DNA of 25,714 nucleotides. Origin: Nocardioidaceae bacterium. GTDB lineage: Bacteria > Actinomycetota > Actinomycetes > Propionibacteriales > Nocardioidaceae. A program made the translations under genes and the position numbers. Positions 23,042 to 25,714 of the stretch are shown piece by piece. The notes beneath the pieces were generated by a model that searched no databases, had not been told where the DNA came from, and worked only from the letters and a program-made list of their open reading frames with translations. Each line of letters begins with the position of its first letter. Within the stretch, counting starts at the first letter, position 1. Location: NCBI GenBank assembly GCA_025966335.1, contig JAICRS010000008.1:1-25714 (forward strand), read 5' to 3'.

Positions 23042-24058
23042 CTACGGAGTGCCTGGGAGGAACCGGAGGCAGCCGCCCGGGTCGTGGTCCGGCGTGTCCA
23101 CCGGCCCGCCGCGCCATCCCATCGCGTGCGCCACGGTCACCAGCCGCGCCTCGACATGTCCCAGGCTGCGCTGGGCAGCCGCATCGGGCGCTGCACCGAT
23201 CCGTACGTCGACGTGGTCCGCTGCGACCTCCACCCGCGCGTCCGCGAAGAGTCCGAGGAGCGCCGCGGCGAGGTCGGCTGCTGCGGCGGGGCTGCCGAAG
23301 CCGGGCAACCCTCCCGGCTCGGGGTGTACGGCGAGCAGCACGGCCTCGCGGGCGCCGTACCCGAACATGTCCTGGGACGATTCCCGGACCAGGGCCGCGG
23401 CTCCGGGACCGTGCCGCCCGGCCTCGAGGACCAGGCCGGCCAGACCGCGGACGACGGTCACGGGGGACCGGTCGAGCTTCCCGGCCACCAGCTCGGCCGC
23501 GCCGGCGATCTCGTCGGCCACCGCCGGCGCGGTCACCGAGAGCAGGTTGCCGTACTGGTCGGTGCGGCCGTCGTAGTCGACCATCACCGGCAGGCCGGCG
23601 GCGCCGATCGCGATGTCGGTCTGGCCGTTGCGCCAGGCCCGTCCGGAGGTGTCGGTGATGACGACCCCGACGTTGGTCCCCGCCGCGGCGGCGATCCGCT
23701 CGCGCAGCCTCCGGGCCGAGGCGTCCGGGTCCACCGGGAGCAGGACCACGGTTCCCGGCTCGGTGTTGGAAGCGTCGACGCCGGCCGCGGCCATCACGAG
23801 GCCGTGGCGGGTGCGCACGATGGCGGTGTCACCCCGGGCCGCGACCACCCGGTCGGTCTCCGCCGCGACCGCCGACGCGCGGTCACCTCGGACCACACGT
23901 CCCTCGGCCTTGCTCACCACCTTGCTGGTGACCACGACGACGTCGCCGTCGCACAGGTCCGATGACTCCAGCACCAGTGCCGCCAGGTCGTCACCGTCGC
24001 GGACCTCGCCGATGCCCGTGACCGACAGGCAGGTCATCGCCCGCGCCGGGCTGCTCAT
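23042..24058 (-). CDS. cofE: Coenzyme F420-0:L-glutamate ligase (CofE domain only)
   Basis: The ATG at 24058 overlaps the cofD stop (ATGA). The protein is 338 residues. The CofE domain (about 10-235) is clear: VVVTSKVVSKAEG (41-53), VITDTSGRAWRNGQTDIAIG (133-152), DYDGRTDQYGN (161-171) and the end segment VRESSQDMFGYG (224-235). The enzyme adds glutamates to F420-0 using GTP. Mycobacterial FbiB is about 448 residues and carries a nitroreductase-like FMN domain after this point that reduces dehydro-F420. Here only about 100 residues follow, alanine-rich with no nitroreductase motif I can see, ending in GGCLRFLP. The reductase step may be carried out by a separate protein, or the tail has another role. 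Overlap with cofD indicates tight co-expression. Confidence 0.93.
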   Translation of the reverse strand: MSSPARAMTCLSVTGIGEVRDGDDLAALVLESSDLCDGDVVVVTSKVVSKAEGRVVRGDRASAVAAETDRVVAARGDTAIVRTRHGLVMAAAGVDASNTEPGTVVLLPVDPDASARRLRERIAAAAGTNVGVVITDTSGRAWRNGQTDIAIGAAGLPVMVDYDGRTDQYGNLLSVTAPAVADEIAGAAELVAGKLDRSPVTVVRGLAGLVLEAGRHGPGAAALVRESSQDMFGYGAREAVLLAVHPEPGGLPGFGSPAAAADLAAALLGLFADARVEVAADHVDVRIGAAPDAAAQRSLGHVEARLVTVAHAMGWRGGPVDTPDHDPGGCLRFLPGTP

Positions 24059-25083
24059 CGGTCGGCCCCGAGGTGCTCGGCGGCGAGGGCGTAGGCCTCG
24101 AGCACCATCCGGGCGGTGGCCTCGGTGTCGGTCATCATCAGCGGGACGGCCCGACAGGCGATCCCTGTCCCTTCCACCCGGGCGACCTCGTCGGCGTCGG
24201 CGGTGTCGACCAGCCAGCCGTCGAGCAGGCCACCGGCGCCCCGTGCACCGTAGTGCTCGGCCACCGCCCCTGCGCCGGTCTCCACACCGATCGCGGTCAG
24301 CAGCTGCGCGGCCATCCCGCGGACGTGGTGCCCGCCGACGATGGGGGAGACGCCGACGACCGGGGCGGCCGTGCTGCGCAGGGCCTCGCCGATTCCCGGC
24401 ACCGCGAGGATGGTGCCGATCGAGACGACCGGGTTGGACGGCGGCACCAGCACCAGCTCGGCGTCCCGGATCGCCTCGACCACGCCGGGAGCCGGTGTCG
24501 CGCGGTCGATGCCGACCGGGACCACGGCCCGTGCCGGCACCTCAGCGTGCAGGCGGACCCAGTACTCCTGGAAGTGGACGGCGCGCTGCCCGGACGGCGC
24601 TTGGTCGTCGTCGATGGCGACATGGGTCTCGACCCGGTCGTCGGTCATCGGCAGCAGCCGCACCCCGGGCTTCCAGCGGTCGCAGAGGGCGGCGGTGACC
24701 GCGGACAGGGAGTATCCGGCGTCGAGCATCTGGGTGCGCACGAGGTGGGTCGCCAGGTCTCGGTCGCCCAACCCGAACCAGGTCGGCTCCACGCCGTACG
24801 CCGCCAGCTCGTCCCGGGCGTGCCAGGTCTCGTCGGTGCGTCCCCAGCCGCGCTCCGTGTCGATGCCACCGCCCAGCGTGTACATCACGGTGTCCAGGTC
24901 GGGGCACACCTTGAGCCCGTGCAGCCAGATGTCGTCGGCCGTGTTGGCGACCACGGTCACCTCGGTGGCCGCGCCGGTTACGTCGATGAGATGCAGGAGC
25001 CCCTGCAGGAACCGGGCGCCGCCGACCCCGCCGGAGAGCACCGTGACGCGGGCGGGGGTGAGCGAGGGGTCGGGGCTGATCAT
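24055..25083 (-). CDS. cofD: 2-phospho-L-lactate/PEP-derived F420 precursor transferase (CofD/FbiA)
   Basis: The protein is 342 residues from the ATG at 25083. Family motifs are TVLSGGVGGARFLQGL (14-29), VANTADD (45-51), DLDTVMYTLGG (62-72), LLPMTDD (143-149), PPSNPVVSIGTI (214-225) and VGVSPIVGG (about 243-251). CofD/FbiA joins the FO deazaflavin to a phospho-lactyl or phosphoenolpyruvyl group from the GDP-activated donor, giving F420-0 or dehydro-F420-0; in mycobacteria the PEP-derived donor is used. It is the first gene of the minus-strand operon with cofE. Its promoter region contains TTGACC, an 18-base spacer, TAGAGA and seven bases to the ATG, which suggests a leaderless transcript. A perfect palindrome overlaps the -35. 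Confidence 0.95.
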   Translation of the reverse strand: MISPDPSLTPARVTVLSGGVGGARFLQGLLHLIDVTGAATEVTVVANTADDIWLHGLKVCPDLDTVMYTLGGGIDTERGWGRTDETWHARDELAAYGVEPTWFGLGDRDLATHLVRTQMLDAGYSLSAVTAALCDRWKPGVRLLPMTDDRVETHVAIDDDQAPSGQRAVHFQEYWVRLHAEVPARAVVPVGIDRATPAPGVVEAIRDAELVLVPPSNPVVSIGTILAVPGIGEALRSTAAPVVGVSPIVGGHHVRGMAAQLLTAIGVETGAGAVAEHYGARGAGGLLDGWLVDTADADEVARVEGTGIACRAVPLMMTDTEATARMVLEAYALAAEHLGADR

Positions 25084-25090
25084 GACTGGC

Positions 25091-25120
25091 TCTCTAACCG
25101 CAATGACCCGCTCGGGTCAA
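25091..25120 (-). promoter_or_regulatory. cofD operon promoter
   Basis: On the minus strand TTGACC (25120-25115) is the -35 and TAGAGA (25096-25091) the -10, with an 18-base spacer. The seven bases GCCAGTC then lead to the ATG at 25083. GAGAG could instead act as a ribosome site if transcription starts further upstream. Confidence 0.5.
25104..25119. promoter_or_regulatory. Perfect palindrome over the cofD -35 (possible operator)
   Basis: TGACCCG-CT-CGGGTCA is a 16-base inverted repeat with 7-bp arms and no mismatch. It covers five bases of the cofD -35 and part of the spacer, 40 bases from the whiB -35. Position and symmetry suggest a dimeric repressor site; the protein is unknown. Confidence 0.45.
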
Positions 25121-25158
25121 CTTCGCCTGGCGTGTCGGGGCATATAGCAGATGTGGGC

Positions 25159-25188
25159 TTGACTTCAGTGCTTTGACAGGCATGTAAT
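25159..25188 (+). promoter_or_regulatory. whiB promoter
   Basis: TTGACT (25159-25164), an 18-base spacer and TGTAAT (25183-25188) match the sigma-70 type consensus at five of six positions each. The transcript would have a leader of about 120 bases to the GTG at 25319. A second -10-like TAGCGT lies at 25235-25240, so two promoters are possible. Confidence 0.5.
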
Positions 25189-25318
25189 TCCAACAGTGTT
25201 CTTCATTTCGGTCACACGACGAGGTGTTTGCCACTAGCGTCAACGCAACAGTGCTCCATCATCTGGTTCATCAATGGGGATCCCGCAGAGGATCTCACGG
25301 GTCGAAGGGCGGAAGGCC

Positions 25319-25573
25319 GTGCGAGAGCTGTATGTACTCGACGGGGACGCCGAGGAACTGGGTTGGCAGGAGCGCGCCCTGTGCGCGCAGACCGATCCCG
25401 AGGCGTTCTTCCCGGAGAAGGGTGGCTCCACCAGAGAGGCCAAACGAGTGTGCCTGACCTGCGACGTTCGCAACGAGTGCCTCGAGTACGCGTTGCAGAA
25501 CGACGAGAGGTTCGGCATCTGGGGCGGCCTGTCCGAGCGGGAGCGTCGCAAGCTGAAGAAGCGGGCTGTCTAG
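25319..25573 (+). CDS. whiB: WhiB family iron-sulfur transcriptional regulator
   Basis: I prefer the GTG at 25319, with GAAGG (25304-25308) upstream. It gives 84 residues beginning VREL, which aligns with the MTEL start of Streptomyces WhiB and its length. An ATG at 25274 would give 99 residues but has no ribosome site. The four cluster cysteines are at 22, 45, 48 and 54 (C-x22-C-x2-C-x5-C), followed by FGIWGG (65-70), the turn that contacts the main sigma factor, and a basic tail ERERRKLKKR. The blocks ERALCAQTDPEAFFPEKGGS and EAKRVC place it with WhiB/WhiB2, which work with WhiA in cell-division control. The order whiB, then divergent cofD-cofE, is the same as Rv3260c-Rv3261-Rv3262. Confidence 0.93.
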   Translation: MRELYVLDGDAEELGWQERALCAQTDPEAFFPEKGGSTREAKRVCLTCDVRNECLEYALQNDERFGIWGGLSERERRKLKKRAV

Positions 25574-25593
25574 CACCACCGCGGGGGTGGTGC
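25573..25593 (+). terminator. Hairpin directly after whiB
   Basis: GCACCACC, a 5-base loop and GGTGGTGC form a perfect 8-bp stem that starts on the last base of the whiB stop codon. No T run follows, as is usual for actinobacterial terminator hairpins. It would separate whiB from the glycosyltransferase gene. Confidence 0.55.
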
Positions 25594-25646
25594 AGGCTGC
25601 ACGTCGGCGGTCGTCGTCCGATTGCGTCAACCGGACGGCTGCTGGT

Positions 25647-25652
25647 TAGGGT
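25647..25652 (+). promoter_or_regulatory. -10-like TAGGGT before the terminal glycosyltransferase
   Basis: TAGGGT lies eight bases before the GTG at 25661, and TTGCGT (25622-25627) is a possible -35 at 19 bases. The spacing suggests a leaderless transcript. Confidence 0.4.
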
Positions 25653-25660
25653 TGGGCGCC

Positions 25661-25714
25661 GTGACGGTAACCGCCCTGCTGGTCAGCCATGACGGCGCGC
25701 GTTGGCTGCCCGCC
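25661..25714 (+). CDS. GT2 family glycosyltransferase (3'-partial)
   Basis: Eighteen codons from a GTG at 25661 run to the end of the window and read VTVTALLVSHDGARWLPA. The pattern of a hydrophobic strand, then S-H-D/N and W-L-P, is the usual opening of GT2 glycosyltransferases. From actinobacterial genomes I expect a large membrane glycosyltransferase next to whiB, but only the beginning is visible and the length and role cannot be judged here. A -10-like element eight bases upstream supports the start. Confidence 0.6.
   Translation, partial: MTVTALLVSHDGARWLPA

Noticed and set aside
25274..25318. whiB start at the ATG at 25274
   Set aside because: No ribosome site is present and the extra 15 residues are not seen in WhiB relatives. 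It is kept as a possible alternative only.
1..25714. Mobile element, prophage, tRNA, rRNA or replication origin
   Set aside because: No transposase, integrase, terminal inverted repeats, DnaA-box cluster or tRNA-like cloverleaf was found; gene composition is uniform.

Overview
The window is chromosomal DNA from a high-GC Gram-positive bacterium (Actinobacteria). The evidence is the GC-rich third codon positions, frequent GTG starts, a WhiB regulator, the F420 genes cofD/cofE, and a galactofuran cassette built from UDP-galactopyranose mutase, GlfT2-like and GlfT1-like enzymes. I see no mycolic-acid or arabinan genes here, so a non-mycolate actinomycete (for example Nocardioidaceae) is my best guess, but this is inference. 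Almost every base is coding. There is no tRNA, rRNA, CRISPR array, insertion sequence or phage gene.

Region 1 (1-6573) looks like a sugar-modification neighbourhood. A partial APH-fold kinase, a MurG-like glycosyltransferase and a polysaccharide deacetylase form a tightly coupled plus-strand trio with 4-base overlaps. They converge on a nucleotide-sugar dehydrogenase on the minus strand. Two more APH-fold proteins (4116-5405 plus, 5395-6573 minus) follow. The substrate of this set is not evident.

Region 2 (5395-19932) is an envelope polysaccharide region. On the minus strand an LCP ligase, a crotonase and the third APH-fold protein form one operon. Divergently, on the plus strand, run a second LCP-family membrane protein, a two-domain GT2-GT2 fusion whose first half resembles GlfT1, glf, a GlfT2-like galactofuranosyltransferase, and the Wzm/Wzt-type ABC exporter pair. 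A secreted amidase with a nine-repeat FG-GAP tail follows after a terminator. Together they could make UDP-Galf, polymerise it on a lipid carrier, export it and attach it to peptidoglycan. In Mycobacterium tuberculosis the equivalent genes lie in two places (around Rv3781-Rv3783 and Rv3808c-Rv3811).

Region 3 (19945-25714) resembles the Rv3260c-Rv3268 segment of M. tuberculosis. It holds a TIGR03089 protein, mannose-1-phosphate guanylyltransferase, a small VTT/DedA-like membrane protein, a DUF3105 protein, cofE, cofD, whiB, and the start of a GT2 glycosyltransferase. The minus-strand run cofD-cofE-DUF3105-VTT is probably one operon, starting from a divergent intergenic region shared with whiB.

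Points that stand out: the GT2-GT2 fusion; a cofE without the nitroreductase domain known from mycobacterial FbiB; an LCP protein with four membrane segments and altered motif residues; a QGD variant in one kinase loop; a perfect 16-bp palindrome over the cofD promoter; an AT-rich dyad in front of the amidase; and a recurring -10-like hexamer set 6-8 bases before start codons, which suggests leaderless transcripts.
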